From positions 632,219 to 696,218 of the forward strand of contig NZ_LDOS01000001.1 of NCBI RefSeq assembly GCF_002077135.1: 64,000 nt of DNA, given 5' to 3'. Both the position numbers and the translations under genes were made by a program. The DNA is from Metallibacterium scheffleri. Lineage in GTDB: Bacteria > Pseudomonadota > Gammaproteobacteria > Xanthomonadales > Rhodanobacteraceae. Shown here piece by piece: positions 63,599 through 64,000 of the stretch; the stretch's first letter is position 1; each line of letters starts with the position of its first letter. The notes under the pieces were generated by a model. It had not been told where the DNA came from, ran no database searches, and saw only the letters and a program-made list of their open reading frames with translations.

Positions 63599-64000
63599 AT
63601 GACACCGACACCCCAACAGGTTCGTTCCGAGCCTGCGGACAACCCGCTCGATCCGGGCACTCTGCTGCCGCGGATGGGCCTGGGTCTGCTCAGCCTGCTG
63701 GTGCTGGCCGGGCTGTCCGAGCTGGGCGTGCAGATCGTCTGCCGCCTCAGCGAGGGAATCTGGCGGCTGGATCTGCTGGCGGACTTTGCCAAAGGACTCG
63801 CCTGGGTCATCGCGAACAGCATCCTGCTGGCGATCGGCTGGGTGCTGATCTCGGCCAGCGGTCTGCTGCTCGCCGGGATCGGCACACTGATGCTGGCGCT
63901 GGCGCGGAGGCTGCGCACTCTCTTGCCGGCAGGGAAGTCAGCGCAACGGCGCACACCAACCTATCGAAGAAAGGCGTACATGACCCGCACGCCGCGGGTC
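63599..64000 (+). CDS. Partial membrane protein at right edge
   Basis: A frame starts MTPTPQQVRSEPADNPLDPG, with a GGGAG ribosome-binding site nine bases upstream, and stays open to the window end (134 codons). Two membrane segments are visible (MGLGLLSLLVLAGLSELGVQ and ANSILLAIGWVLISASGLLL). An in-frame ATG at 63980, preceded by AAAGG, might instead be another start, so the true end is unknown. Confidence 0.5.
   Translation, partial: MTPTPQQVRSEPADNPLDPGTLLPRMGLGLLSLLVLAGLSELGVQIVCRLSEGIWRLDLLADFAKGLAWVIANSILLAIGWVLISASGLLLAGIGTLMLALARRLRTLLPAGKSAQRRTPTYRRKAYMTRTPRV

Overview
The window is GC-rich chromosomal DNA of a gammaproteobacterium. The mix of housekeeping genes (dprA, purD, topA, ampE, nudC, erpA, hemJ, rppH, a bactofilin), several c-di-GMP proteins and a XanA2-like AMP-ligase suggests the Xanthomonadales (Xanthomonadaceae/Rhodanobacteraceae). 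This is inference from gene content; no 16S rRNA gene is present.

Layout. (1) 1-28.5 kb is ordinary core genome: a LysM protein and dprA; purD with a methyltransferase-SDR-flavoprotein operon; a 1253-residue GAF/GGDEF/globin-like/EAL protein with an FNR/Anr-type box upstream; AMP-ligase, topA, a glycosyltransferase and a membrane diguanylate cyclase; ampE; erpA-nudC; DUF6776-like and bactofilin genes; hemJ; a double-receiver response regulator with a hybrid histidine kinase; rppH; and tRNA-Met. (2) 28.5-33 kb holds a repeat-rich non-coding stretch, a subtilisin-like autotransporter and a lipoprotein. (3) 33-60 kb is a defence island: a NERD-helicase, a complete type III (III-D-like) CRISPR-Cas locus, and a UvrD-like helicase with an ankyrin tail. 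(4) 60-64 kb starts an integrative element: DNA-binding accessory protein, tyrosine recombinase, HD/TraI_2-like protein and membrane proteins.

The CRISPR locus reads: CARF protein (TIGR02584/NE0113 type), cas6, cas2, cas1, a second cas2, a 16-repeat array, an IS1595-type element, two small ORFs, a membrane-anchored tandem AAA+ ATPase, a Csx16-CARF-PD-(D/E)XK fusion, a small membrane protein, then the interference operon cas10 (cyclase GGDD present, no HD domain seen), Cas7-like RAMP, Csx10-like RAMP, double RAMP, Csx19-like, TIGR03986-like RAMP. The likely logic is that target RNA binding triggers cyclic oligoadenylate synthesis by Cas10. The CARF nuclease fusion responds, and its Csx16 part and the TIGR02584 protein may degrade the signal. 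The membrane AAA+ ATPase and two small membrane proteins lie among the effectors and have no role I can name.

The most unusual item is at the far end of the array. Between the last two repeats there is no spacer but a 200-bp interval with a perfect TATAAT, a strong Shine-Dalgarno and a 45-codon ORF for a hydrophobic, basic-tailed peptide. Its last ten codons and its stop lie inside the final, slightly degenerate repeat, and Cas6 processing at the usual place would cut off the stop codon. This suggests a peptide gene whose mRNA is policed by Cas6. The IS1595 transposase beside it is a pseudogene interrupted by four 24-29 nt hairpin-bearing inserts.
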